Notes: generated from the letters alone by a model not told the origin. DNA of 49,693 nt from Granulicella sp. (GCA_027335345.1 DAHWOF010000039.1:1-49693), one strand, 5' to 3'. Numbered from the stretch's first letter, positions 16,848 to 25,792 are shown. Numbers and translations: made by a program.

Positions 16848-19800
16848 TCAGAATTGAAATAGGCCTTGAACTTGCAACACTCTCGGCGTGTTCTGCTGGT
16901 CAGGGCCAACAGTTCCGAAGCCGCTCCATCCAGCGCCTGGAGTGTAGGTAGCAGGTCCCGCTCCAGGGTTGGTATTCGGACCTCCAAACAGGACGGAGTT
17001 GGTTGCATTGAAGGCATCCAAACGCAGTTGGAACGTTGCACTCTTCCAAACCGGAACGGTCTTCATCAGGGAGAGATCCAGGTCCGGCTCGGTCGGATTG
17101 CGAACCTGCTGTGTTCGACCGGTCAGGTTCATCAAACCGTATGGCGGTATTCGCTGCCAGCAGGCGCTCGGATCGCTGGCGGTGGAGAACCAATGGCCCA
17201 GCGTGGATCCACCGGCCGGCTTATAGCTGTGATTGCAGGTGTAGTACCAGCCCGTATCCACACCCACAGGGGTTCCACTCTCCGCAGTTACCACCGCGCC
17301 CAGAATCCAGCCGCCGATCACCGTATTTATGGGATCGGATGGATGCCTCCAGAAGAGACCCCCTCGTCCGATCGGCAGATTGTAAACCGAGGTGAACACC
17401 AGCACATGCGTGCGGTCATTGTTCCCAATCTGATGGATGCGATGCAGATCCTGATAGGGCCAGCCGTTGAGATACCCATCCTCGTTGATCGTTCTCGAAA
17501 AGGTGTACGCAAGCTGGAAGCTGAGACCATTTCCCCAACCGCTGGTCACTCGCTTATTGAGCTTGACCTCCAACCCATTGTAAAAATTGCCCCCAATGGG
17601 AGCATTGAACTCTCCCACCAGACCGGTTCCTCCGGGACGACAATACTGAGACAGAATGGTACGGAGTTCGATGGCAGGAATGGTCTTTGCAGTACCGCAC
17701 TCCCCGGGTCCAGACATACCAGGAACCTGGTAATACGGGTTCGGCACCTGCTCATTGAAGTAAGCCGGATTGTTGATCGCCTCTTGTTCCTGCGCGTAGC
17801 TTGCAGTTCCGTTCACCCAGAGGAACGTGCGCAGACGATTGGTGAAGTTTCCAGCGTACCTGGCATCAAGGACGATGCCGGAACCCAGATCACGCTGGAA
17901 CCCCAGTGACATGACTTGCTCGATGGGTATCCTGCGGTCGGGGAAGTCAAGTTCCACGCCACCATTGCCGAGATCGGTCAACAGGCCAAGACTGTCGCCG
18001 GTGGGCTTAATCAAGCCGGTAGCAAACGGGTTGCCGCTCCGAAAGTTGTCGGTCGGAATGATACCGCTGTCGATGGATGAGGTGTAGTTCGTCGTTTCGG
18101 TCATGCCTACGCTGGAGCCACCCTCCAACCCAAAGGAGTAAAGGATCCCGTAACCGCCCCGGATGATCGTCCTGGGATTGATGCTATAGCCAAAGCCGAA
18201 GCGGGGACCCACGTCGGTATAGTCGGTGTTGTAGGCATCTCTCGGCTGCCCGTCGGTTCCTGCAAATTGAATGCCACCCAGCACCGTCGAAAGACTGGAA
18301 ACATTGATACCGGCCTTATTCCATGCGGCCACATTACTTGCGTTAGCTACGTTTTCCTGATAAGCCGATGTTTGTCCGATTGGATTCACACACGTTAGGC
18401 ACATGCCTCGATTCAGGAAGTTATGCCGCTCACGCAAGCCTCTTTGGACGTCATACCGGATACCCATATTCAACGTCAGGTTTCTTGTAACCTGCTCGTT
18501 GTCCTGAAAGTAGATGGACCATACCGGGTACCCCTCCATGAGCGATCCGTTCCAATCAATACCGCCGCCGGAAGGATAGCCGAGATAAAAGTTTGCCAGC
18601 GCAGATCCATTCTCGTCATTGTCTAATGTGCTGCAGTTTGGATTTGGTTCACCCGTAGGGCTGTAACAGCTCGCATTTTCCGGATCGTATTGAGTAAAAC
18701 CAGAGTCGTAAGAGAATCGGCCGCTCGGATTGCCGCCGTCGTTAGGATAGCCTCCAAACTGATCCTCATCAATCTCGCCGCCATACTCCAACGTGTGCCT
18801 ACCATGGGTCTGGGTGAAGTCCACGTTTAGCGAGTAGTCATTGGTGACGCTTGCACTGGTAATGATGTCGTTGCCAAATAGTTGCCTGCCGTTCACAAAG
18901 CCCGTGCCCCAACCGTCGCTGATCTCGAACTGGGGAAGGTACTGCGTCCCGGTAGTCGGCGGCAGCGGCATGGAAATCCCAATCGAAGTCGGATTTGTTG
19001 CTTGATTAAGGCCATCTGGATTGTCCGCCCAGTACCGGTTCCACGATATCTTGAAGTCGCCCGTCATGTTTGGAGTAAACACATGAGTTAGATCCTGGGT
19101 TGCAACGTAGGTTTGATGGACGGCATCGATCGTGCCGTTCTCAGCCAAGCCTGTGATGCCGTTGTTGTCATGAAAGTCAGCCCCGTTCGAGTAGATAAAG
19201 TAGCTGTATAGCTTTGTTCGATCGCTGAGGTTGTAATCCACGCGAATCTGGGGCTGGTTGTAATGAAGCAAGCCGGGATTTTGCGCAAAGTAGTTGTTCC
19301 CTCTCGTCAGATTCGCGGCGCTTTGGACATTGGGCAATGGCAGGTATTTCAGGATTGCAATTGCCGTCGGATTGATCATGGATCCCGGGATGGTGTCATT
19401 GGGGAACTCCGTCTGAGCAAGCTTGTTACTGTTGCAGGAGTTCACATCGCCGCCATCAAGACAGACCGCAGATCCAGGTTCGAAGATCGGAAGACCATTG
19501 GGAAACTCCCCTGGATCCAGCGCCCCAACCAACCCAAAGTTGACTCCGGAGTTGCCTTGATATCCTGGCCGTAAGTAGGCCGGGGCAACGTTCTCAAAGA
19601 ACGAAGACTGCAGCGACTGATGATAACCCTCAAAGCCGAAGAAGAAGAAGAGACGGTTTTTGAAGATAGGGCCACCCGCCGTGATCCAGAACTGATTTTG
19701 CACCTCGCCGTTGCGAGGAGCGCCATGGAGGTTGTTCTGATAGCTGTTCGCGTCCAGGGTTGTACCCTGAAAGGCGTACCGCGCGCTTCCATGAAACTGG

Positions 19801-20576
19801 TTGGTTCCGCTCTTGGTTGCGGTATTCACGGTTCCACCGCTGGTGCGTCCGTAGCGGGCATCATAGGTGGTGGTCATCACGTCCATCTCTTGAACGCTGT
19901 CCAGGTTTGGAGCGACCGTCCACTCTCCGGCTCCCTGAAGATCATAGGTAAATTGACTGGTGATGTTGGATCCGTTCAAAGTGAATTGATTCAGGCCGTA
20001 GATACCGCCGCCCAGGCTGTAGTTGGCCGTGTTGTCGTACCCATTCTGCGGCGTATTCATCTGACCGTACGCCACCTGGCTACCAGGAGTTGTGCCGATC
20101 AGGGGGTAGATAGCTCCGCCATTGAGCGGTACATCCTCGATAGTTCGCGCGCTGACAGGATTATTTTCCGAGGCGTCCGCAGCATCCAGTTGCGGCGGCG
20201 CTGAGGAGACAACGACCTGCTCAGAGACTCGGCCTACCTGCAAGGTAAAGTTCTGCTTGAAGACCTGCGTTGTGGTCACTAGCACTTTTTCCTGAACCAC
20301 AGTCTTGAAGTTCGGAGCGGAGGCTGAAAGGGTGTAGGTTCCCGGCAAGACGTAGGGGATAAAATACGCGCCCTTCGCCGTGGTGATACCCGTATAGGTC
20401 GTTTTGGTGCTGTTCTCCACGGCGGTCACCTTGGCGTTCGGAATCACTGCGCCGGACTGATCCGAAACGATCCCAGCGAACGTCGCGCGGAAGTCCTGGG
20501 CGTTGCCACGTAGAACTCCACACGCAAAGAAGATAGCCAACAGAACCTTTAGCCAACGACGCTCGATGGGATGCAT
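16848..20576 (-). CDS. TonB-dependent receptor, Oar-like, with carboxypeptidase-regulatory-like N-domain
   Basis: A 1242-residue outer-membrane receptor. A signal peptide (about 1-26, ending RGNAQD) precedes a CarboxypepD_reg-like beta-sandwich (about 27-100, including GIVSDQSGAVIPNAKVTAV and LPGTYTLSASAPNF). Next come a plug region (about 110-240) with a DVPLNGG motif, and a large Tyr/Asn/Gly-rich barrel ending in the strand RVLQVQGLFQF. This architecture is expanded in Acidobacteriota, where such receptors import plant or microbial polysaccharide fragments using TonB energy. It is probably the importer for mannose oligosaccharides because GH38, GH92 and GH76 genes follow and a LacI gene precedes. 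AGGAGGT precedes the ATG at 20574-20576; a longer reading to 20681 would place the promoter within coding sequence. No SusD partner is present. Confidence 0.9.
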   Translation of the reverse strand: MHPIERRWLKVLLAIFFACGVLRGNAQDFRATFAGIVSDQSGAVIPNAKVTAVENSTKTTYTGITTAKGAYFIPYVLPGTYTLSASAPNFKTVVQEKVLVTTTQVFKQNFTLQVGRVSEQVVVSSAPPQLDAADASENNPVSARTIEDVPLNGGAIYPLIGTTPGSQVAYGQMNTPQNGYDNTANYSLGGGIYGLNQFTLNGSNITSQFTYDLQGAGEWTVAPNLDSVQEMDVMTTTYDARYGRTSGGTVNTATKSGTNQFHGSARYAFQGTTLDANSYQNNLHGAPRNGEVQNQFWITAGGPIFKNRLFFFFGFEGYHQSLQSSFFENVAPAYLRPGYQGNSGVNFGLVGALDPGEFPNGLPIFEPGSAVCLDGGDVNSCNSNKLAQTEFPNDTIPGSMINPTAIAILKYLPLPNVQSAANLTRGNNYFAQNPGLLHYNQPQIRVDYNLSDRTKLYSYFIYSNGADFHDNNGITGLAENGTIDAVHQTYVATQDLTHVFTPNMTGDFKISWNRYWADNPDGLNQATNPTSIGISMPLPPTTGTQYLPQFEISDGWGTGFVNGRQLFGNDIITSASVTNDYSLNVDFTQTHGRHTLEYGGEIDEDQFGGYPNDGGNPSGRFSYDSGFTQYDPENASCYSPTGEPNPNCSTLDNDENGSALANFYLGYPSGGGIDWNGSLMEGYPVWSIYFQDNEQVTRNLTLNMGIRYDVQRGLRERHNFLNRGMCLTCVNPIGQTSAYQENVANASNVAAWNKAGINVSSLSTVLGGIQFAGTDGQPRDAYNTDYTDVGPRFGFGYSINPRTIIRGGYGILYSFGLEGGSSVGMTETTNYTSSIDSGIIPTDNFRSGNPFATGLIKPTGDSLGLLTDLGNGGVELDFPDRRIPIEQVMSLGFQRDLGSGIVLDARYAGNFTNRLRTFLWVNGTASYAQEQEAINNPAYFNEQVPNPYYQVPGMSGPGECGTAKTIPAIELRTILSQYCRPGGTGLVGEFNAPIGGNFYNGLEVKLNKRVTSGWGNGLSFQLAYTFSRTINEDGYLNGWPYQDLHRIHQIGNNDRTHVLVFTSVYNLPIGRGGLFWRHPSDPINTVIGGWILGAVVTAESGTPVGVDTGWYYTCNHSYKPAGGSTLGHWFSTASDPSACWQRIPPYGLMNLTGRTQQVRNPTEPDLDLSLMKTVPVWKSATFQLRLDAFNATNSVLFGGPNTNPGAGPATYTPGAGWSGFGTVGPDQQNTPRVLQVQGLFQF

Positions 20577-20654
20577 GCTTAACCTCCTAGTACAAGTCAG
20601 TTTGCGAATTTGAACTGCTCCGGGTCTTCCTGGAACCGGAGCGCATGGGTCGCC

Positions 20655-20666
20655 GGAAACGTTACC
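20655..20666. promoter_or_regulatory. LacI-family operator upstream of the TonB receptor gene
   Basis: GGAAACGTTACC is a near-perfect 12-base palindrome (one mismatched pair) with the central ACGT core typical of LacI/GalR-family operators. It lies about 28-39 bases downstream of the start site predicted from the promoter at 20701-20729. A bound repressor would block elongation or initiation. The lacI-like gene is immediately upstream of the receptor promoter. Confidence 0.55.
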
Positions 20667-20700
20667 ATTGCGCGAAAACACATATTTTCCGAGCGGAGCA

Positions 20701-20729
20701 ATTTTCTATATCCAAGATCCTCTTGTCAA
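20701..20729 (-). promoter_or_regulatory. Promoter of the TonB receptor gene
   Basis: On the minus strand a perfect TTGACA (20729-20724) is followed after 17 bases by GAAAAT (20706-20701), which matches TATAAT at four of six positions. Transcription would start near 20694, leaving a leader of about 118 bases that contains the LacI-type operator and the AGGAGGT ribosome-binding site. Confidence 0.55.
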
Positions 20730-20877
20730 GATTTTTTTACCAGCCATCGATATTCGGGCAAAACAGACCCATCATGCCGACGGAGGTTCCCTGTTCCGAC
20801 CTCGCCTGGGCCGGTCCGGTCCGAGGCCGTTCGTTCAGCTCGTTGCTAGCCACGACCTCAGGAAGATCTTCACTTTT

Positions 20878-21924
20878 TCACGAGGGATCAGGCCGGCACC
20901 CGCAGGAGGCCCGCGGAATCAAGGACGTCTTTAGCAAAACCTGCTGCCTGGCTTTCGCTTCCGCAGGCATGGCTACCGCCGAAGATCCTTTGAGATGGCG
21001 GAACAACAACTCTGCCGCCGTCTTTCCAAGCTCCTCAATCGGCTGTTGCACAACGGTGATGGAGGGACGCACCGTTCCCGCAAGTTGGAAGTCGTCATAG
21101 CCTATCAGAGCAACCTTCTCCGGTATCGGAACTCCCATTCGTTGCAAGACTTCAAAGGCGTCCACGGTAACGCTGTTCTTCAAGGTAAAGATTGCATCAA
21201 CCGGGTCGGGCTCCTTGAGCATCTTCTCTATCGCGCTCTCACAGGCTGTGCAATCGTAAATCGAGGTATTCCGCATCGCCTTCAGACCCGCTGCCGCCAT
21301 CGCCGCCTGGTAGCCGCGCGCCCGTTCGCGGATCGTGTAAAGTTCAATCTCCCCGGTGAGACACGCAATTCGTTTGTATCCGTGAGCGATCAGATGGTGG
21401 GTCGCATGTTCCGCCCCAACAAAGTTATCCGCCACCACCGATGGCGCCACGGCGCCGGCCACCGGACGGTCCAGGGCCACCACCGGCACCATGACGCGCG
21501 TCAGCAGGCTGCGCAACTCGTCGCTCTCGGCATCTGCCGGCGAGATCACGAACCCATCCACCCGATGCTGTATCAGCGTGTTGACGGCCTCCCGCTCCAT
21601 TGCACTCTCATTGTGCGTCGTCAGGACGATCAGCAGAAAGCCGTGTTGGCGCGCTATGCCCTGCAACACCTCGGCGCAACTGGAGAAGAACGGATCGGCA
21701 ATACTAGGGACCACAAGACCGATGGTGCGTGTCTTATGCCCCTTGAGCACTCGCGCAGCATGGTTCGGCAGGTAGCCCAACTCTTTGATGGCGCGCTCTA
21801 CGCGCGCCTTCGTCCAAGGCTCTACGTGCTCCACCGCGTTAATCACCCGCGACACGGTGGTAGTGCCCACTCCCGCACGCTTCGCAACTTCCTTCAGGGT
21901 GGGATGCTTTTTCTGTTTCGTCAT
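20878..21924 (-). CDS. LacI-family transcriptional regulator
   Basis: A 348-residue repressor. The N-terminal helix-turn-helix (about residues 9-30, PTLKEVAKRAGVGTTTVSRV) and hinge helix (LPNHAARVLKGHKT) are standard for LacI/GalR proteins. The rest is a periplasmic-binding-protein fold for a sugar effector: IGLVVPSIADPFFSS, then VDGFVISPADAES, VVALDRPV and the C-terminal ALIGYDDFQLAGTVRPSITVVQQP. The effector is probably a mannose-derived sugar, judging from the neighbouring genes. The ATG at 21922-21924 starts exactly before the DNA-binding domain, although its ribosome-binding site is weak; a reading from 22068 adds unrelated residues. The C-terminus ends CGCRPDPS. The receptor promoter with its operator lies directly downstream, so local repression is likely. 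Confidence 0.9.
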   Translation of the reverse strand: MTKQKKHPTLKEVAKRAGVGTTTVSRVINAVEHVEPWTKARVERAIKELGYLPNHAARVLKGHKTRTIGLVVPSIADPFFSSCAEVLQGIARQHGFLLIVLTTHNESAMEREAVNTLIQHRVDGFVISPADAESDELRSLLTRVMVPVVALDRPVAGAVAPSVVADNFVGAEHATHHLIAHGYKRIACLTGEIELYTIRERARGYQAAMAAAGLKAMRNTSIYDCTACESAIEKMLKEPDPVDAIFTLKNSVTVDAFEVLQRMGVPIPEKVALIGYDDFQLAGTVRPSITVVQQPIEELGKTAAELLFRHLKGSSAVAMPAEAKARQQVLLKTSLIPRASCGCRPDPS

Positions 21925-21944
21925 TGTTCGTCTCGACCCGCGCC

Positions 21945-21960
21945 GCTCACAAGCGTGAGC
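21945..21960. promoter_or_regulatory. Inverted repeat in the lacI-like leader
   Basis: GCTCAC-AAGC-GTGAGC is a perfect 6+6 inverted repeat 20 bases upstream of the regulator's start codon. It could be an autoregulatory operator or a leader hairpin. It differs from the ACGT-centred operator of the receptor gene. Confidence 0.3.
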
Positions 21961-22448
21961 ACCCCCCACCAATTCATTACCAGCATTGGCATCTTGGTGG
22001 GCGGCTTGCCAGGTAAGGAAATGGACCAACGCACTCGCGCGGCAAAACATCCGCCGCAAGCCAAACAAAGTTCAGCCAACGGTCAGGTTGAACTCGGGAA
22101 CCGGACAATCAGGAAAGCTGCCGTGCAAGGATCGTACTACAGCCTTTCAGCTTTGAACACGCACAACCGCGGACCAGGTTGCGGTACGAGGCTTCGCTAA
22201 CGATCTCGGTAGCCGTCGAGAAACTTGAGATCTTTCCCCTCCATTCGGATGAAAAACCGGTGCTGGACTGCGTACAAAATCCTTCGAATATCGCCGCGAA
22301 TAGGGCAAGCAGAGAAAAGGAACGCAGAAATTGAGAGAAGCGGACAGATGAGATCCCCGGCCCTTGTGAGACCTGGAACCGGAGCTGCACCGAAGTTGCA
22401 CCGGAGTTCATAGCTTCAGACCTCCGGGCCCTCCCTGATCCAACCCGC
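21961..22448. other. Intergenic region upstream of the lacI-like gene
   Basis: Nearly 490 bases between the LOG-family gene end and the regulator leader. Open frames across it show no recognisable domain or ribosome-binding site. It should contain the regulator's promoter, which I could not place. Confidence 0.45.
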
Positions 22449-22478
22449 CTATCCGTGCGCCTGCTATCCGTGCGCCTG
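22449..22478. repeat. Perfect 15-bp tandem duplication at the LOG gene 3' end
   Basis: CTATCCGTGCGCCTG occurs twice back to back. On the coding strand each copy reads Gln-Ala-His-Gly-stop, so the gene's last four codons and stop codon are repeated right after the functional stop. It looks like a recent slippage duplication that kept the protein unchanged. Confidence 0.85.
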
Positions 22479-23477
22479 ATGGTTCGTTCCTCTCCGGAAC
22501 GACCGCGTCCGCGCAATATCGGGACCGAGGATCTCCTGGGCGTCGGCCTCGGGCTCTTCGGGGATTGGGGCCTCGGTGCGGGGGTGTTCCGCCTCAAGGT
22601 GGTTGCGGATCAGACCGTCCTTGAGGATGGCAAAGGCCTCCTCCGGAGTGTCCGCGAACTGGAAGAGATCGAGGTCTTTGACAGCGATGGTCCCCTTTTC
22701 GGCCAGCATCTCCAGGTTGATCACCTTCTTCCAGTAGCTGGACCCATAGATGACGATGGTGATCGGTTTGGAGAGCTTTTGCGTCTGGTCCAACGTGAGC
22801 AGCTCGAACATCTCATCCATGGTGCCAAAGCCGCCCGGGAAGACAACCAACGCCTTGGCCAGGTAGGCAAACCAGAACTTGCGCATGAAGAAGTAGTGGA
22901 AGTTGAAGTTGAGCGCCGGCGTGATGTAGGGGTTCGGCTGCTGCTCGAAGGGCAGCATGATGTTGAGACCGATGGTCTTGCCGCCTGCTTCCCAGGCTCC
23001 GCGATTGGCCGCCTCCATGATGCCTGGGCCGCCGCCGGAGGTGATGACGAAGCGGTGACGGCGGCCGGGAAGGCCCTTGGACCACTGCGTCATCAGTCGC
23101 GCGAGGGTGCGGGCGTCCTCATAGTAGTTGGCCATCTCCACGGCAGCCTCGGCGCGTTTGTGACGCAGCTCTGAGGCCTCACTCTCCCCGCTGCGGGCGG
23201 GTTGCTCTTCCGGAGGGGCCAGGGTGAGAGATCCGGTGTTTTCCAGCAGCTCAAGCTCCTGGAAGGCCACGTCCCGGGCGCGGAAGCGAGCCGACCCGAA
23301 GAAGACCACGGTGTCCTGGATGCGCTGACGGCGAAAACGAGCCATTGGTTCGTTGTACTCGGCGAGCAGACGGATGGTTCGAGCTTCGGCTGAGTTAAGA
23401 AACTCGGGATTTTCGTAAGCCAGAGGCGCGGACGGCAGGGGAACAGGGGCGGGCTTGGGAGTGTGGTTACCAGACAT
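22464..23477 (-). CDS. LOG-family (TIGR00730-type) Rossmann protein
   Basis: A 337-residue cytoplasmic protein. It carries the two LOG signatures: SGGGPGIMEAANRGA at about 147-161 and PGGFGTMDE at 214-222, which form the nucleotide-binding site. Smaller LOG proteins are phosphoribohydrolases that release free cytokinin-type bases from nucleotides; larger bacterial forms like this one may act on other nucleoside monophosphates. The N-terminal 50 residues and the Glu/Pro-rich C-terminal tail are extra to the core. The start has a purine-rich GAAAAGAG upstream. It follows the small membrane protein gene after 17 bases, so they are probably co-transcribed. The older label lysine decarboxylase is misleading, because the fold lacks a PLP site. 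Confidence 0.82.
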   Translation of the reverse strand: MSGNHTPKPAPVPLPSAPLAYENPEFLNSAEARTIRLLAEYNEPMARFRRQRIQDTVVFFGSARFRARDVAFQELELLENTGSLTLAPPEEQPARSGESEASELRHKRAEAAVEMANYYEDARTLARLMTQWSKGLPGRRHRFVITSGGGPGIMEAANRGAWEAGGKTIGLNIMLPFEQQPNPYITPALNFNFHYFFMRKFWFAYLAKALVVFPGGFGTMDEMFELLTLDQTQKLSKPITIVIYGSSYWKKVINLEMLAEKGTIAVKDLDLFQFADTPEEAFAILKDGLIRNHLEAEHPRTEAPIPEEPEADAQEILGPDIARTRSFRRGTNHQAHG

Positions 23478-23494
23478 GCACGATTCTCTTTTCG

Positions 23495-23839
23495 TTAGCC
23501 ACGGTAGTCGCGGTAGTGGAGGAGTTCGCTGACGCCGATCCAGACATCGAGCAAGCCGATGCCGGATATGATGCCGCGAACCCAGCCTGTGTTGAGGATG
23601 CCTTCCAGAAAAGGATGGGCGAGCAGCCAGCCGTTCTGGTCCCAGTACCGGGGGGACCACGGGAGCACGGCCAGCAGGGCGCCGATGTAGAAGCAGAACA
23701 GAACCAGAACCACCAGACTCATCCGCTGCAGCCAGACCGGCGCGGGCGCAGAGGTGCGGGAAGGGGCGGAGGCCTGGGAGGGCGGCGCCGCTTCCACACT
23801 GGCCGGCGCCTGCGCTATGGGTTCTTGGTGAACTGCCAT
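23495..23839 (-). CDS. Small two-helix membrane protein, unknown function
   Basis: A 114-residue protein. A Pro/Ala/Ser-rich cytoplasmic N-terminus (about 1-36) is followed by two hydrophobic segments, at about 39-60 (MSLVVLVLFCFYIGALLAVL) and 86-103. The linker between them is Trp-rich (LPWSPRYWDQNGWLLAHPF). I do not recognise a family. AGGAG precedes the ATG at a short 3-base spacing. It lies 17 bases upstream of the LOG-family gene and 123 bases downstream of the AsmA-like gene, all on the same strand. Coding character is supported by a clean ORF, RBS and membrane pattern. Confidence 0.65.
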   Translation of the reverse strand: MAVHQEPIAQAPASVEAAPPSQASAPSRTSAPAPVWLQRMSLVVLVLFCFYIGALLAVLPWSPRYWDQNGWLLAHPFLEGILNTGWVRGIISGIGLLDVWIGVSELLHYRDYRG

Positions 23840-23962
23840 CGTCTCCTAACGTTATCAGGGTCGGACGCGAAGGGCGAGGGGTCGAGGAGGGATCCTCCGC
23901 TTGCATCTGGCTACGGACCAGGCTCGGACGCGCCGAGATGGACTGGAACCACGGATCTTCCC

Positions 23963-25792
23963 CTATGGATGGACGCCCGGACTGTTCTTCTGAGAGCCGG
24001 CCGCTGGAGACGGATAGGTTGCTCGCAGGCCGGCGGCGATCTGCGCTGCCGGCTCGTCCACCCCGCGCGAATCCAGACCGAAGCGAACGGTGTTGTGTTC
24101 GCCGCTGATCGAGACCGGAAGTTGCAGGCCGGCCCCTGGCGCCTTGAACAGGGAGTTCAAGGACATCAACAGGACCGACTTCCATCCGGAGACCATCTGC
24201 GAGGCCTTCGCCTGCGTGCGGACAAAGCCGACAAACTGGAAGGCGCCAGCATTCAGAAAGTAAGCCCCATGGAGCTGCGCCGTGCCCCCGGGAACAACAT
24301 AGTTGAGCGAAGGGACCACCAGCATTCCCTGGTCAAAGGAGAATTCAACGGCCATCTGGGAAGCGGCCTGGAGCTGGCCAGCGCCGGTTTGCGCCGCAAC
24401 CGCCTCTTTTGGCTCGCCCTGGGCGCGCAGACTCAAGGAATCGATGCGATCCTGCAGCTTGGCGTTGGTAAACCGGAGATCATGAATGTTGACCGTGCCC
24501 TCCGCTTCGAGCTTCTGGATGACACGCTCTTTGCCGGGCGGAATATGGATCCGGGCGTCGAGCGTCACAGCGCCAACCATCGCGGGCCGGGCGGATCTCG
24601 TGACCAGATTCAAAAGGTCCTCGATTCGCCCGTCGGGCATGTGCGCCACCAGGTGAATGTCATGCCCCTCCCCGTGGATGTTCACGATGGCGCCATGGGC
24701 GGTGAAGTGGGAGTGCTGCAGCAGGGCCTGGACGGATGAAAGCGTGGTGTCGCCGCTGGTGGCATCCACATACGCATGGAAGGTGGTGGACAGAGGTAGC
24801 GGATGACTGCTGACGTCAAGCCGGAAGTCAGGCGTGCTGGCAACTCCATTCACCTCGATCTGATCCACTCGGCCCTTGAGATCCCCTTCGGAGAATAAGG
24901 TTCCGGCGATGCCCCTGATGCTGCCCAGGTCCACGTTGCGAAAGGTGTAGTGTCCATCGACCGGAGTAGAGCGGGGATCACTGCGGTTCCAGGGACCAAA
25001 GTGACCGGTAGCGTGGATATCGCCGATGGGCTTGGGGTTGATGATTTGCGCGTCGTAGAGCAGAGTCCTGCCCGAAACTCCCGCGCTCGCCTCCGGTACT
25101 GTGAGCTTCAGATTCCGGATGCGAAGGGTCAGTGGCGCCTTCCCCGGTCCGCTGGGCGCGAAGGAGAGCGTGGCATCCTTGCACTCGATCCTGTGCAAAG
25201 TGATGCGGATAGGCGGCTTGGCCGCAGTGAACTCCGGCGGACGACCTCTGCCGCCCGGTTCCCTGTGCCGAGGAAGGTGGAGATCCAAGCCATCAATGCT
25301 CACCCAGGCCAGATCGAGGTGACGGTGCAGAAGCGCGGCCAGCGAGGCGCGGAACTGGAAGCGCTGGAGGCTCAGCAGAGGCTGGTCAGGGTCCACCGGA
25401 GCGTTTGCAGGGGCCAGCACCCGCAGGCCGCTCCCCTCTACCTCAATCCCTCCCCATCCTTTGACCACCGAGGCCTGCAGCGAACCAAGCTCGACCGGCG
25501 CGTGAAAGCGCTGGCTGAGCGTGGCGACGACGCTGGAACGCAGCAGCGGCCCAAGGTGTCGGGCCACATACTCCGCGGCTACCAAAAAAGCGAGGAGGAG
25601 AAGAGCCAGGCTGAGGCCGATGGCGCGGAGCAAACGCCCGCGGCGAGAATGCTGTAAGGGGCGGAAAGACGGTCTTTGGCCGGAGGCCTCGGCTGAACTG
25701 GAGGGTTGCTTGCCGCCCGAGCCTTGCTCCTCCGCCCCCACAAAGCCGCACCCGGCTTCGCTCTCTCTCCCGTTCGCGCTCGTATCAGCCAA
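23963..25792 (-). CDS. AsmA-like inner-membrane anchored protein
   Basis: A 609-residue protein. A polar N-terminus of about 50 residues precedes one transmembrane helix (about 53-74, LRAIGLSLALLLLAFLVAAEY), and a long periplasmic region of repeating beta-strands follows. The passage after the helix (FHAPVELGSLQASVVKGWGGIEVEGSGLRV) and the C-terminal part (VNIHDLRFTNAKLQDRIDSLSLRAQG, VVPGGTAQLHGAYFLNAGAFQFVG) match AsmA-family organisation. The family is linked to phospholipid transport between inner and outer membranes. The start appears to be TTG with GGAG eight bases upstream, in a 109-base divergent gap from the ABC-F gene. It heads a minus-strand run with the small membrane protein and LOG genes. 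Confidence 0.78.
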   Translation of the reverse strand: MADTSANGRESEAGCGFVGAEEQGSGGKQPSSSAEASGQRPSFRPLQHSRRGRLLRAIGLSLALLLLAFLVAAEYVARHLGPLLRSSVVATLSQRFHAPVELGSLQASVVKGWGGIEVEGSGLRVLAPANAPVDPDQPLLSLQRFQFRASLAALLHRHLDLAWVSIDGLDLHLPRHREPGGRGRPPEFTAAKPPIRITLHRIECKDATLSFAPSGPGKAPLTLRIRNLKLTVPEASAGVSGRTLLYDAQIINPKPIGDIHATGHFGPWNRSDPRSTPVDGHYTFRNVDLGSIRGIAGTLFSEGDLKGRVDQIEVNGVASTPDFRLDVSSHPLPLSTTFHAYVDATSGDTTLSSVQALLQHSHFTAHGAIVNIHGEGHDIHLVAHMPDGRIEDLLNLVTRSARPAMVGAVTLDARIHIPPGKERVIQKLEAEGTVNIHDLRFTNAKLQDRIDSLSLRAQGEPKEAVAAQTGAGQLQAASQMAVEFSFDQGMLVVPSLNYVVPGGTAQLHGAYFLNAGAFQFVGFVRTQAKASQMVSGWKSVLLMSLNSLFKAPGAGLQLPVSISGEHNTVRFGLDSRGVDEPAAQIAAGLRATYPSPAAGSQKNSPGVHP

